A stretch of DNA of 64,000 nucleotides from Vreelandella neptunia (GCF_022489065.1 NZ_JAKVTW010000001.1:310001-374000); one strand, 5' to 3'; counted from the first letter of the stretch, positions 17,851 to 27,132 are shown. A program made the numbers and translations. Notes: generated by a model not told the origin, from the letters alone.

Positions 17851-17932
17851 TAAGGAGTGAGGGGAAAAGAAAGTCCCTCTCACACCTCACAATTTACACC
17901 TCACAATTTACACCTCACCCCTTACACCTCAC
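17851..17932. repeat. Short tandem and inverted repeats between kpsD and kpsM
   Basis: The 14-mer ACACCTCACAATTT is present twice exactly (17882-17909), then as ACACCTCACCCCTT and as a partial copy. Upstream TAAGGAGTGAGGGG can pair with the C/A-rich copies, giving a hairpin in the kpsM leader. The same CACCTCAC vocabulary occurs near REPs at 21357-21395 and, inverted, at 19868-19890. It may modulate expression of kpsM within the operon. Confidence 0.6.
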
Positions 17933-17952
17933 TTATTCAAAAAAGTAACGGT

Positions 17953-18762
17953 ATGGATAACATAAACAGCGGGCCAAGGCGTTCTCGCACGCCGTGGCAG
18001 GTTACCCGCAGCGTGTGGCATGCCATGTTTATGCGCGAAGCTATTTCACGCACCATGGCCGACCGTATGGGTTGGTTCTGGATGATCGCTGAACCAGCTG
18101 CTTTAGTGGCAATAATGGTAGCTATTCGAAGCTTTGTGAGCGGCGACCAACTGATCTCCAATGCGCCGTTTATCCCTTGGATGATTACTGGGATGCTCGG
18201 CTTTTTTTTGGCACGAGATGGCATGTTAAGGGGCATGGGAGCGATTGAGGGCAACAGTTCACTCTTTGCCTATCGACAAGTGCAACCGATTGACCCTGTT
18301 TTTGTGCGCGTTTTTTTAGAAGGTATGCTTCGTACCTTTGTATTCCTGCTTTTTATTGGTGGTGGTTTGCTGCTGGGTCTGGACATGTACCCCGATAACG
18401 CCATTATAGCGATGGCCGCATGGCTATCATTGTGGATATTGGGACTTGGACTGGGGCTGTTTACTTCCGTTGCCAGTGCGCTCGTACCAGAAGTGGGAAA
18501 GATAATTCGCATGCTTTCATTGCCTCTGTTAATACTTTCGGGCGTTATTTTTCCGTTAAATCATCTACCACATGGAATACTTGAGTACCTAATGCTCAAC
18601 CCAATACCCCATGCGTTAGAGACACTTAGAGTTGGTTTCTTTGAGGACTATAAAATTATACATGGTACGAGCATGACCTATTTTTGGATGGTAACGCTCT
18701 CACTTACAGCGCTTGGGCTTTTAATGCACCTGCGTTTTTCTGATCGTTTGAAGGCAAAATAA
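17953..18762 (+). CDS. kpsM: Capsule ABC exporter, membrane subunit
   Basis: 269 residues from ATG 17953 (the open frame from 17857 starts inside the repeats). It is an ABC-2 type permease with about six membrane segments. MFMREAISRTMADRMGWFWMIAEP is the characteristic N-terminal amphipathic region of KpsM/Wzm, and SLPLLILSGVIFPLNHLP and NPIPHALETLRVGFF are the conserved C-terminal blocks. With KpsT it moves finished lipid-linked polysaccharide across the inner membrane. kpsE begins 3 bases after its stop. Confidence 0.93.
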   Translation: MDNINSGPRRSRTPWQVTRSVWHAMFMREAISRTMADRMGWFWMIAEPAALVAIMVAIRSFVSGDQLISNAPFIPWMITGMLGFFLARDGMLRGMGAIEGNSSLFAYRQVQPIDPVFVRVFLEGMLRTFVFLLFIGGGLLLGLDMYPDNAIIAMAAWLSLWILGLGLGLFTSVASALVPEVGKIIRMLSLPLLILSGVIFPLNHLPHGILEYLMLNPIPHALETLRVGFFEDYKIIHGTSMTYFWMVTLSLTALGLLMHLRFSDRLKAK

Positions 18763-18765
18763 TCC

Positions 18766-19866
18766 ATGCAACGTTCGTTAAGTCGTTTTGTAAAAAGTTC
18801 GCCACACTGGGCTGTGGCTATAGTAGCCATCATCATTGTTTCTTTTTATTGGTCTATATGGGCCCAAGACCGTTATGTATCACGTGCAACGGTGGTGCTC
18901 GAAAGCCCGCAGGTTGCAACGCCGGAATTCAGCTTGTCTTCACTGATGGGAAGCGGTGGCGGCGGCAACACCCACGATTTACTGCTACTGCGTGAGCATC
19001 TGTTATCTGTTGATATGTTGCGCCAGTTGGACGAAACGCTGGACATTCGCAAGCACTACACCGAGCACGGCGATGTTTTTGCCAAGCTTCGAGACCGAGA
19101 TGCCCCTATAGAAGATCTTCACCAATACTATCTGCGACGAGTTGTGGTTGAGCTTGATGAATATGCGGGTGTGCTAAATATTGAAGTACAAGGCTATACA
19201 CCAGAATTTGCGCATGACATGACTGCATTACTGCTTGAAGCAGGTGAGAACCATATGAATGAAATGGGCCACCGCCTAGCCGACGAGCAGGTACGCTTTC
19301 TGGAACAGCAAATGGTTCGTCTGGATGAACGCTTTACTGAAACCCGCCAAGCGTTGCTGGAGTATCAAAATGAGTACGGATTGGTATCTCCAACGGATAC
19401 AGTAGCTAACATTAACCAAGTAGTGGCAACGCTTGAGGCGGATTTAGCTAGGTTCCAAGCCCAGCGTAACGCACTTTCCAGCTTCCAAAGTGCGCAATCA
19501 CCCGAGTTACGCCAAGTCGAGCGTAATATTACCGCGCTCCGCGACCAAATCATCGAGCAACGGGATCGCATAGCCCAGGCATCGGGTGATTCGCTCAACA
19601 GCGTTTCCGCTGAATATGAAACGCTAGAGCTACAGGCACAGTTCGCCCAGGAAACCTACTCCAGCGCACTCGCCGCATTAGAAAACACCCGCTTAGAAGC
19701 TGCCCGTCAGCTAAAACAGGTAAGCGTACTGCAAAGCCCGCTAATGCCGGAGTACCCCACAAAACCTGACCGGCTCTACAACAGCAGCGTATTCGCCATC
19801 ATCACCATCTTCCTAGCCTTCATCCTCAGCATGCTGATCATGATCGTCAAAGATCACCGCGATTAA
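18766..19866 (+). CDS. kpsE: Capsule export inner-membrane/periplasmic protein, KpsE (PCP-3)
   Basis: 366 residues with one membrane segment near each end (about 14-32 and 338-360). The periplasmic part between them is mostly helical with strong coiled-coil regions (about 165-300, for example LEQQMVRLDERFTETRQALLEYQ). The proline-rich SPLMPEYPTKPDRLYN before the second membrane segment is the signature of polysaccharide co-polymerases. It bridges KpsMT and KpsD. It is the last intact kps gene before the REP-bounded insertion; kpsT lies 3.1 kb further on. Confidence 0.92.
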   Translation: MQRSLSRFVKSSPHWAVAIVAIIIVSFYWSIWAQDRYVSRATVVLESPQVATPEFSLSSLMGSGGGGNTHDLLLLREHLLSVDMLRQLDETLDIRKHYTEHGDVFAKLRDRDAPIEDLHQYYLRRVVVELDEYAGVLNIEVQGYTPEFAHDMTALLLEAGENHMNEMGHRLADEQVRFLEQQMVRLDERFTETRQALLEYQNEYGLVSPTDTVANINQVVATLEADLARFQAQRNALSSFQSAQSPELRQVERNITALRDQIIEQRDRIAQASGDSLNSVSAEYETLELQAQFAQETYSSALAALENTRLEAARQLKQVSVLQSPLMPEYPTKPDRLYNSSVFAIITIFLAFILSMLIMIVKDHRD

Positions 19867-19867
19867 G

Positions 19868-20007
19868 GTTGGGGTGAGGAGTGAATCGTGAATGATGAGG
19901 GGGACGAACGATTTACTATTTACCACTTACAATTCACATTGTGTAGCGCGTAACGAGAAAGCGAGCTCAGCGAGTATTTCGAGGCACCCATGACGATGGC
20001 TCGGGCC
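19868..20007. repeat. Inverted composite: AT-rich hairpin repeat plus single REP
   Basis: 19868-19942 is the reverse complement of the element seen at 1754-1817 (ATTTACCACTTACAATTCACA), and 19943 onward is a REP arm (GTAGCGCGTAACGAGAAAGCG, GAGGCACCC). The REP arm lacks the second GTGG and decays after about 19990. It forms the left border of the block inserted between kpsE and kpsT. The remaining bases up to 20094 hold nothing recognisable beyond the ribosome site of the next gene. Confidence 0.7.
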
Positions 20008-20094
20008 TAATGGTGGCGCAACTACCCACAATTTCAACTTACTCGATCTATAATGACTATATGCTGTATAAGCCTTGCTGAGAGGGGAAAAGAA

Positions 20095-20361
20095 ATGAAT
20101 GTAAAAACGATGCCCGAAAAGCTAGCGATTGTACGTAAAGGTAAGAGAAAAGATCCCATGCAAGATAGCCGTTCATTGATGGAGTTTGCGAGCGAATCTT
20201 CTCGTACGGCTATTCGCAAAAATTTTGAAGCTGGCGTTTCTGTTGTTTATGAACGTGATGGTTACTTAGTCGAGGAGTCACCAGATCATCGGGTCAAAAA
20301 GCTCAAAAAATTAAAAGAGCACCAACCTTTCAACCTTAGGGAGTATTTGTGCAAAGGCTAA
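20095..20361 (+). CDS. Putative antitoxin of a zeta-type toxin pair
   Basis: 88 residues, basic and helical (MPEKLAIVRKGKRKD, SRSLMEFASESSRTAIRKNFEAG, then VVYERDGYLVEESPDHRVKKLKKL). I start it at ATG 20095, which has GAGAGGGG about 9 bases upstream; an earlier in-frame ATG at 20053 has no such site. It overlaps the following P-loop gene by 13 bases, the arrangement of a toxin-antitoxin operon. Similar small proteins commonly precede zeta-like kinases in proteobacteria. I cannot assign a named family from sequence alone. Confidence 0.65.
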   Translation: MNVKTMPEKLAIVRKGKRKDPMQDSRSLMEFASESSRTAIRKNFEAGVSVVYERDGYLVEESPDHRVKKLKKLKEHQPFNLREYLCKG

Positions 20362-21044
20362 GGCTCATCGCTGGGCCCAATGGGTCAGGTAAAACTACCC
20401 TGACTCAATTTTTGATCAGCAAAAATATACCGCTAGGCCAGTATTTAAATCCTGATGATATTGCTAAGCATATTGAGCTTAGTAGCGTCTTGGAAAGAGC
20501 CGCAGCAGCATTGTCTATTGAAGAGACGTTGCTTGATCATGTTTCTAAGGACTTTGAAACATATTTTGCTGCGATATCAGCCCAGGCTATTGCCATAGGT
20601 TTGAGGAATGATTGGCTAGAATCGGGGCTATCTCTAACTTATGAGTCTGTCATGAGTCATGAAAGTCACCTAAATTTCGTTGAGAAAGCACTTAATTTAG
20701 GGTTTGAGCCCTATCTCTACTATATATGTACCTCTAGCCCTGAGATCAATCAGGCTCGTGTTGCGCAGAGGGTTTCTAGCGGTGGGCATGATGTTCCTAC
20801 GGATAAAATTATAAGTCGTTATAATGCCAGCCTGTCGCTTTTGCATGAAATGATTGGAAAGTGTAGAAGAGCGTATTTTTTTGATAATTCAAGCGAAATG
20901 CATTTGCACTTTGCTGAAGCCACGCCTGATGGTTATCTAGATATCTATGAAAGCATGTTTAACCAAATTGATTCTGACTGGTTTGTTAAATCAGTTCTGA
21001 AAAAATGGGATCGGTCTAAAGTTAGGTTTGCACGCCTTTCGTAG
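20349..21044 (+). CDS. Zeta-toxin-like P-loop kinase
   Basis: 231 residues starting at GTG 20349. The Walker A motif is right at the N-terminus (LIAGPNGSGKTTLTQFL), followed by a substrate-binding LNPDDIAKHIE and an acidic LTYESVMSHESHLNFVEKA block, as in the zeta toxin / UDP-GlcNAc kinase group. YLYYICTSSPEINQARVAQRVSSGGHDVP and the adjacent arginines fit the family lid region. Zeta toxins phosphorylate UDP-N-acetylglucosamine or related substrates and block envelope synthesis. The stop codon TAG is the second to fourth base of the REP head GTAG at 21041, so the C-terminus abuts the repeat. Toxicity is inferred. Confidence 0.75.
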   Translation: MQRLRLIAGPNGSGKTTLTQFLISKNIPLGQYLNPDDIAKHIELSSVLERAAAALSIEETLLDHVSKDFETYFAAISAQAIAIGLRNDWLESGLSLTYESVMSHESHLNFVEKALNLGFEPYLYYICTSSPEINQARVAQRVSSGGHDVPTDKIISRYNASLSLLHEMIGKCRRAYFFDNSSEMHLHFAEATPDGYLDIYESMFNQIDSDWFVKSVLKKWDRSKVRFARLS

Positions 21045-21395
21045 CGCGTGGTTACGCGAAAGCGAGCTCAGCGAGCTTTTGAGGCACCCGCGAAAGGCGT
21101 CGTAACGACGCCCAATGGCACATAGCCAACCCCCGGCACCGCTCCGCGCTGCTCCCGCGGGTACGCCTTAGGCTTACCACGCGCTACTAAATCACGCACG
21201 CACAGAACACAGTGGAAGCAAAACCCGTAGCGCGCGGTAACGAAGAATGCGAGTTCAACGAGCGTTCGTAGGCACCCGCGAAAGGCGTCGGAACGAGACG
21301 CCCAACGGCACATAACCAAACCCCGGCACCGCTCCACGCTACAACTGCGGGTGCGCCAAACACCTCATACCTCACGATTCACACCTCACACCTAA
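21041..21395 (-). repeat. Two REP doublets in inverse orientation plus CACCTCAC repeats
   Basis: A full unit at 21041-21187 and a unit truncated at its far end at 21227-21358. Compared with arrays 1 and 2 the unit is reversed: the GAGCTCAGCGAG arm comes first and the CCCCGGCACCGCT arm second. 21357-21395 holds CACCTCATACCTCACGATTCACACCTCACACC, related to the 17882 repeats. This is the border between the zeta pair and the beta-CASP gene; no other gene lies here. Confidence 0.85.
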
Positions 21396-21405
21396 CGGTT
21401 TTGCA

Positions 21406-22860
21406 ATGCTCGACATCATTCACCACGGCGGCGCCACAGGCGTTACCGGCAGCTGCCACCAACTGATTCTGAATAAAAACGAATCCCTACTGGTAGATTG
21501 TGGCCTCTTCCAAGGCGAAGACGCCACGGAAGACACCTTCGAGCAGCTACAAATCGAATTCGATATCAGCACCGTCAAGGCCCTAATCATCACCCACGTA
21601 CACATCGACCACGTGGGCAGGCTGCCTTACCTGCTGGCTGCCGGATTTAAAGGCCCCATCATCTGCTCGATCCCCACGGCCAAACTGCTGCCCCTGGTAA
21701 TTGAAGACGCGCTAAAAATCGGCTTTACCCGCAACGCCCAACTAATTGAACGCTTCCAAGCGCAGTTAGAAAAGCAGATTGTTAGCGTGCCTTACGGCAA
21801 ATGGCAGAACATAGATAACGTAAACATCGAAAGCGACGTAAGCGATCACACCGGCGCTAAGGCTGGTAAAGCGGCAGAAGAAGCGATAGGCACCACCCGC
21901 GTAAAACTCAAACGGGCAGGGCACATTCTAGGTTCCAGCTATGTAGAAGTAAGCTACCAAGATGCCGCCACCGGCCAAAAAGAGCGCGTGGTATTCTCCG
22001 GCGATCTAGGCGCGCCCTATGCCCCATTACTACCCGCGCCCAAATCACCCTACGGTTGCGACCAACTGGTGCTCGAAAGCACCTATGGCAACCGCAACCA
22101 CCCGGATCGTCGCCAGCGCCGCGCCACTCTAAAAGTCGCTATAGAGCAAGCACTCGCTAACGGCGGCACGGTGATGGTGCCTGCCTTCAGCATTGGCCGA
22201 ACGCAAGAACTGCTCTACGAACTGGAAACCATTATTCACCAAGCGCGCTCGCTACAATGGCAGTCGCTGGAAATAATTATAGATTCCCCGCTGGCCGCAC
22301 GCTTTACCAAGGTGTACCGCGAGCTAAAACCCTACTGGGATAAAGAAGCCCAGAGTCGCCTGCGTAGCGGCCGTCACCCGCTCAACTTTGCCAACCTCTA
22401 CACGGTGGACAGCCACGCAGAGCATGAACAAACCGTGGAGTACCTGGCCAAAACAGGTCGCCCAGCAGTTGTGATAGCCGCCAGCGGCATGTGTGCAGGG
22501 GGGCGCATCATGAACTACCTGAAGGCCATGTTGGGAGATGAACGCCATCAAGTGTTATTCGTAGGCTACCAAGGCGCAGGCACGCCAGGGCGAGATATTC
22601 AGCAGTACGGCCCCCAGGGCGGCTGGGTAAATATTGATGGTGAACGTTTCGATATCAAAGCAGGCGTTAGCACCATCAGCGGCTACTCCGCCCACGCCGA
22701 TCAAAAAGACCTACTCAACTTTGTAAAGCGTATGCGCCGCTGGCCCAACACTATTCGTCTGGTGCACGGTGAACAAACCGCCCGCGCAGTTCTCAAACAT
22801 GAGCTAGAAACGATATACGCACGTAAGGGCAAGAGTGTGAACGTAATCACCTCCCCGTAG
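21406..22860 (+). CDS. MBL-fold beta-CASP nuclease (Ysh1/CPSF73-like)
   Basis: 484 residues. The metallo-beta-lactamase motif HVHIDHVGRLP is at about residue 65, a further ligand is in the AGHILGSSYVEV and FSGDLG blocks, the beta-CASP insert follows (ESTYGNRNHPDR, PAFSIGRTQELLYEL, ASGMCAGGRIMNYL), and the C-terminal RMMBL block is TISGYSAHADQKDLLNFV. Such enzymes are zinc-dependent RNA endo/exonucleases; bacterial stand-alone members of this subtype have uncertain targets. It lies between kpsE and kpsT, bounded by REPs on both sides, and its TAG stop is again supplied by a REP head (22857). It is therefore probably a passenger rather than a capsule gene. Confidence 0.88.
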   Translation: MLDIIHHGGATGVTGSCHQLILNKNESLLVDCGLFQGEDATEDTFEQLQIEFDISTVKALIITHVHIDHVGRLPYLLAAGFKGPIICSIPTAKLLPLVIEDALKIGFTRNAQLIERFQAQLEKQIVSVPYGKWQNIDNVNIESDVSDHTGAKAGKAAEEAIGTTRVKLKRAGHILGSSYVEVSYQDAATGQKERVVFSGDLGAPYAPLLPAPKSPYGCDQLVLESTYGNRNHPDRRQRRATLKVAIEQALANGGTVMVPAFSIGRTQELLYELETIIHQARSLQWQSLEIIIDSPLAARFTKVYRELKPYWDKEAQSRLRSGRHPLNFANLYTVDSHAEHEQTVEYLAKTGRPAVVIAASGMCAGGRIMNYLKAMLGDERHQVLFVGYQGAGTPGRDIQQYGPQGGWVNIDGERFDIKAGVSTISGYSAHADQKDLLNFVKRMRRWPNTIRLVHGEQTARAVLKHELETIYARKGKSVNVITSP

Positions 22861-22926
22861 CACGTGGTAACGAGCGAAGCGAGGCACCCGCGAAAGAAGA
22901 CGCGCAGCGGCTTCCAAAGGTGCCAG
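22857..22926 (+). repeat. Single REP after the beta-CASP gene
   Basis: GTAGCACGTGGTAACGAGCGAAGCGAGGCACCCGCG with a decayed distal part. It is the right border of the block inserted between kpsE and kpsT. Confidence 0.75.
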
Positions 22927-22955
22927 TTTGAACCATCAATGGCCTCTAAACCCCA

Positions 22956-23627
22956 ATGATCGAAATTCGTAATCTATACAAGCGCTACCACAACCACCAC
23001 GGCAGCGATTGGGTACTCAAAGACATCAACATGACGATCCCCTCCGGGGTAAGCGTAGGGTTGATTGGTGCCAACGGTGCGGGTAAATCCACGCTGCTGC
23101 GCCTGATCGCCGGTATGGACAAGCCTGAAAAGGGTGAAGTAATACGTCACAGTCGCGTTTCTTGGCCAGTGGGTTTAGCTGGCGGTATGCAAGGCAATAT
23201 GACCGGGCGGCAAAATGCTAAATTTGTGGCGCGTGTGCAGGGCAGTACACCTGAAGAGGTTAAGCGTGTTATTAAATTTGTCGAAGACTTCGCAGAGATT
23301 GGCGAAGCCTTCGATGAACCTGTGCGCACCTACTCCTCAGGGATGCGCTCCCGTGTGTCATTCGGTCTATCACTTTCCTTCGACTTCGATATCTATATCT
23401 CTGACGAAGCCACTGCCGTTGGGGATAGAGCGTTTAAAGCCAAAGCAAAAGCCCTATTTGAATCGAAAGTAGGTGAAGCATCACTAATTATGGTGTCGCA
23501 CTCAGAAGGTATTTTAAAAGATCTTTGCCAAGCAGGGTTGTATTTACGTAAAGGCGAAGCCTTCTGGTTCGACAATATAAATGATGCTATATCAGCTTAT
23601 CATGCTGATATAGATACAAAGAAATAA
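22956..23627 (+). CDS. kpsT: Capsule ABC exporter, ATPase subunit
   Basis: 223 residues. Walker A GANGAGKST (38-46), signature YSSGMRSRV (126-134), Walker B DIYISDEA (145-152) and the switch His in MVSHSEG. The relaxed LSGGQ (YSSGM) and the short length with no C-terminal sugar-binding domain are typical of KpsT rather than Wzt. It powers KpsM. It is separated from kpsM and kpsE by the REP-bounded block and starts the second half of the capsule cluster. Confidence 0.93.
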   Translation: MIEIRNLYKRYHNHHGSDWVLKDINMTIPSGVSVGLIGANGAGKSTLLRLIAGMDKPEKGEVIRHSRVSWPVGLAGGMQGNMTGRQNAKFVARVQGSTPEEVKRVIKFVEDFAEIGEAFDEPVRTYSSGMRSRVSFGLSLSFDFDIYISDEATAVGDRAFKAKAKALFESKVGEASLIMVSHSEGILKDLCQAGLYLRKGEAFWFDNINDAISAYHADIDTKK

Positions 23628-23670
23628 GGTAATACGAAATATCCTGGTTTATATTTATTTGGAATTTTAA

Positions 23671-25611
23671 TTGAGTAAAACTGTGACAGCTGAAAATTTT
23701 CATATAAGTATTGATGATCAAGAGCATCCGTATTGTCAACCCGTGGAGCTACCTTTTACGTTGCCGACGCGCTTATACGCTGGAATGCTAGTGGTATGGT
23801 TATTAAGGCCCGCTTTACAAAAACGCTTCCCTTTACATCAATTCAAGCCTTCTACTTACTTAGAATTTCTCGCTTGGTGTACCTATATAGGGCGACGTCA
23901 ATATGCATTATTAAGAGAGATAGAAGCGTGGAATTTAGAGCTTATGCAACCATTGGAAATGCCGCTTAATAAAGATTGCCCATGGGGTCGTAGCTACACG
24001 GTAGCCATGTATCTATCTGGGATTGCACGCAGTAAATATTGGAATGGTCAGTTATTAGCAAGCACAAAAATGCGTCATCGTGTCGCTCGTTGGTACTTTC
24101 GTGATGGGAGAGAGCTGCTTGGTCTCAAGCGTTGCCCTCCTTGGCAGCAAGCTGCACTTGAGAATAACTTTATTAGTGTGGATGCATTCACAAAAACGCT
24201 GATACTACCGAAGGACGTAAACGCTCCTGAAGGTGAATATCGTATCCATCAGAATGTGGAAGACATTCAGCAAGCATGGGGGGGGGTAAGCGACAAAACA
24301 AGTGATACACGGCCAACAAATATTCTGCCTGTTAACAGCTCGCATGTAAGCCAATATATAGCTGCTTTTTTGCCAGTTGAAGTTAACGAGGTAAGCTGGC
24401 TAATGAGCGAGTTGCGTAAACGATTGCCTAGCAGGAAGCCTAATCACTCAGAGGTCATCCAGGTGATGGCTTTATTACCTAAGACTACGAGGAAGCCTTG
24501 TACAAAATTAGAAAAACCATTCGGTGTTAACCTCATTGGATACGCACGAGGTGAGCTTGGCATTGGGGAAGACGTTCGCATGTTAGCCGCATCGCTTGAA
24601 AGTGCAGATGTACCTTTTAATGTAATTAACGTTGAACCTGGCGCCAATGTGAGCCAAAAAGACACCAGTGCCGAACATTGGATGGCAGAAAGCTTTGACT
24701 ACGCTATTAATATTTTCTGTATGACTGGTATCGAAATGAGCCGGATGTCAATGGAAAAGGGTTTGGGCTGGTTGAATGGACACTACAACATTGGTTTGTG
24801 GCCTTGGGAGCTGCCAGCTTGGCCTGCTGCATGGCATCATGCTTGGCATCTAGTCGATGAGTTATGGGGTATTAGCCACTATACAGCAAACGCTTATAGT
24901 GCTGCACCAGTGCCTGTTAAGCCTATGCCATTGCCCGTGGAAATTAATACTTCAGAAGTAATAGCTGATCGCCAAAAATGGAAGTTGCCAACAGAAGATT
25001 ACCTTTTTGTTTTTTCTTTTGATATGAACTCTACTTTAACGCGTAAGAACCCCATCGCTATTGTGGAAGCATTTCTTTATGCGTTTGCATCCCAGCCAGA
25101 AAAGCGCGTAGGTTTAGTGATAAAAGTTAGTCATTTAAATAAAAAACATCCGACTTGGAAGCCATTGGAGAAGCTTCTTAACCAGGATCCTCGATTGTAT
25201 TTGGTTAGCGGAGAGCTCCGTAAACCTGACGTATTGTCGCTCTATAAAAGCTGTGACTGTTTTGTATCGTTGCACCGTGCTGAAGGGTTTGGACGCGGCT
25301 TGGCGGAAGCACAGCTATTGGGGCTTGACCTGATTGCAACAGGATACTCAGGCAATATGGAGTTTTGTGCAAATAACGCCACACATACTGTTGACTACCA
25401 ATTAGTGTCATTGAAGGCAGGAGAATATTTTTACGGTGAAGGGCAGCAGTGGGCTGAGCCTAATATCCAGCATGCAGCCAAGCTTATGCAGGCATGTGCA
25501 ACTAAGGTCCGAAATCCTGAGCATGACTATCCAGTTGCCCGTTTTGGCCCCCGCTATTGTGGAGAGGTCTATCGTGAGCGACTACAAGAGATAGCCCGCT
25601 TTTTAAATTAA
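23671..25611 (+). CDS. GT4-type glycosyltransferase with unique N-terminal region
   Basis: 646 residues; the TTG start at 23671 has TTTGGAA upstream. Residues 1-230 show no family I recognise, but are aromatic- and Arg-rich with a possible membrane-facing stretch (YAGMLVVWLLRPAL). Residues about 285-640 form a GT-B fold: FGVNLIGYARGELGIGEDVRM, then NIGLWPWELPAWP and the nucleotide-sugar EX7E motif in HRAEGFGRGLAEAQLLG. It is likely to transfer mannose or rhamnose from the GDP-sugars made by downstream genes, but acceptor and linkage cannot be read from sequence. Confidence 0.8.
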   Translation: MSKTVTAENFHISIDDQEHPYCQPVELPFTLPTRLYAGMLVVWLLRPALQKRFPLHQFKPSTYLEFLAWCTYIGRRQYALLREIEAWNLELMQPLEMPLNKDCPWGRSYTVAMYLSGIARSKYWNGQLLASTKMRHRVARWYFRDGRELLGLKRCPPWQQAALENNFISVDAFTKTLILPKDVNAPEGEYRIHQNVEDIQQAWGGVSDKTSDTRPTNILPVNSSHVSQYIAAFLPVEVNEVSWLMSELRKRLPSRKPNHSEVIQVMALLPKTTRKPCTKLEKPFGVNLIGYARGELGIGEDVRMLAASLESADVPFNVINVEPGANVSQKDTSAEHWMAESFDYAINIFCMTGIEMSRMSMEKGLGWLNGHYNIGLWPWELPAWPAAWHHAWHLVDELWGISHYTANAYSAAPVPVKPMPLPVEINTSEVIADRQKWKLPTEDYLFVFSFDMNSTLTRKNPIAIVEAFLYAFASQPEKRVGLVIKVSHLNKKHPTWKPLEKLLNQDPRLYLVSGELRKPDVLSLYKSCDCFVSLHRAEGFGRGLAEAQLLGLDLIATGYSGNMEFCANNATHTVDYQLVSLKAGEYFYGEGQQWAEPNIQHAAKLMQACATKVRNPEHDYPVARFGPRYCGEVYRERLQEIARFLN

Positions 25612-25651
25612 TGCAGCAACTTAAACCTGAAAAGGAAATGAGGATTTACTC

Positions 25652-27082
25652 ATGATTCACCCCGTCATACTTTCTGGTGGTTCCGGTAGCCGTTTATGGC
25701 CAATGTCCCGTGCGGGATATCCAAAACAGTTTTTAGCGCTGCATGGTGATACTCAAACGACGATGCTTCAAGCAACTGCTAAGCGCGCTCAAGGGGAAGG
25801 GTTTGCAGCACCACTGATAGTTTGTAATGAAGAGCACCGATTTATTGTTGCTGAGCAGTTACGGACAGCAGGAATTGAGGCAAGTGATATTATTCTGGAG
25901 CCAGTAGGTCGTAACACAGCACCTGCGGTTGCAGTTGCTGCGTTAAGGTTAAGTAAACATGATCCTGAAGCATTAATGCTAGTCATGCCATCTGATCACG
26001 TTATTCTAAATGAGGAAGCTTTTCATGGGGCTGTTGCTAAGGCAGCGACAGCAGCACAACAAGGTGCCTTAGTTACTTTTGGTATTACACCTAGCTCACC
26101 AGAAACTGGCTATGGTTATATCCAACGTGGTGACGAGAGAAAAGACTCTAATTTAGGTGTGTACAATGTGTCGCGTTTTGTAGAAAAGCCTGACCAAAGT
26201 ACAGCACAGCAATATCTAGAGTCAGGGGAATACGTTTGGAACAGCGGTATTTTCTTATTTAGAGCGCATACTTATCTAGAAGTACTTGAAAAATATCAAC
26301 CTGCCATGTACGAAGCGGCTTCCAAGGCTCTCGAACATAGTCAGCAAGATCTTAGTTTTTGTCGTTTAGATACTGAAGCCTTTGCAGCCTCTCCTGCAGA
26401 TTCAATCGACTACGCCGTAATGGAACGAACCGATCAAGCAGCGGTTGTTCCAGTGGATATGGGTTGGAGTGACTTAGGCGCATGGTCAGCACTATGGGAA
26501 ATAGAAGAAAAAGACGAACTGGGCAATGTAGCTCGCGGTGATGTGCTACTCCACGATACACACAACAGCTATATACATGCAGACCATGCCATGGTGGCTG
26601 TTGCAGGTATGGATAACATTATTGTGATTGCGACTGACGATGCCGTAATGGTCGCAGATAAAAACAATGCTCAAGATGTGAAAAAACTCGTCGAAAAGCT
26701 GAAGGAGCAAGGGCGCGGCGAACACAACCTTCACACCACAGTACATCGCCCCTGGGGCTGTTATCGCGGTATAGATCTCGGGGAGCGCCATCAGGTCAAG
26801 CGCATAACAGTTAATCCCGGTGAGCGGCTTTCACTGCAAATGCATTACCATCGTGCGGAGCACTGGATAGTGGCAAGTGGTACGGCTTTGGTCACCTGCG
26901 GTGAAAAAGAGTTTTTACTACGGGAAAATGAATCCACGTATATTCCCATGGGAGAAACCCACCGGCTGGAAAATCCTGGCAAGGTACCCCTCCAATTGAT
27001 TGAGGTGCAGTCCGGAAGTTATCTGGGGGAAGATGATATTGTTCGCTTTGAGGATGGCTACGGGCGTTCTCCTAAAGGCTGA
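25652..27082 (+). CDS. manC: Mannose-1-phosphate guanylyltransferase / mannose-6-phosphate isomerase
   Basis: Bifunctional type II enzyme, 476 residues. The N-terminal nucleotidyltransferase opens with ILSGGSGSRLWPMSRAGYPKQ and includes MPSDHVI and FVEKP; the C-terminal cupin isomerase carries RPWGCYRGIDLGERHQVKRI and the metal-binding QMHYHRAEHWIV. It converts fructose-6-P to mannose-6-P and mannose-1-P to GDP-mannose, feeding gmd and the phosphomannomutase of the same cluster. Confidence 0.95.
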   Translation: MIHPVILSGGSGSRLWPMSRAGYPKQFLALHGDTQTTMLQATAKRAQGEGFAAPLIVCNEEHRFIVAEQLRTAGIEASDIILEPVGRNTAPAVAVAALRLSKHDPEALMLVMPSDHVILNEEAFHGAVAKAATAAQQGALVTFGITPSSPETGYGYIQRGDERKDSNLGVYNVSRFVEKPDQSTAQQYLESGEYVWNSGIFLFRAHTYLEVLEKYQPAMYEAASKALEHSQQDLSFCRLDTEAFAASPADSIDYAVMERTDQAAVVPVDMGWSDLGAWSALWEIEEKDELGNVARGDVLLHDTHNSYIHADHAMVAVAGMDNIIVIATDDAVMVADKNNAQDVKKLVEKLKEQGRGEHNLHTTVHRPWGCYRGIDLGERHQVKRITVNPGERLSLQMHYHRAEHWIVASGTALVTCGEKEFLLRENESTYIPMGETHRLENPGKVPLQLIEVQSGSYLGEDDIVRFEDGYGRSPKG

Positions 27083-27132
27083 ACACCTCATTGTTCTCAA
27101 ATTGAACCCCCTTAATAGATAGTGAAACTCCG

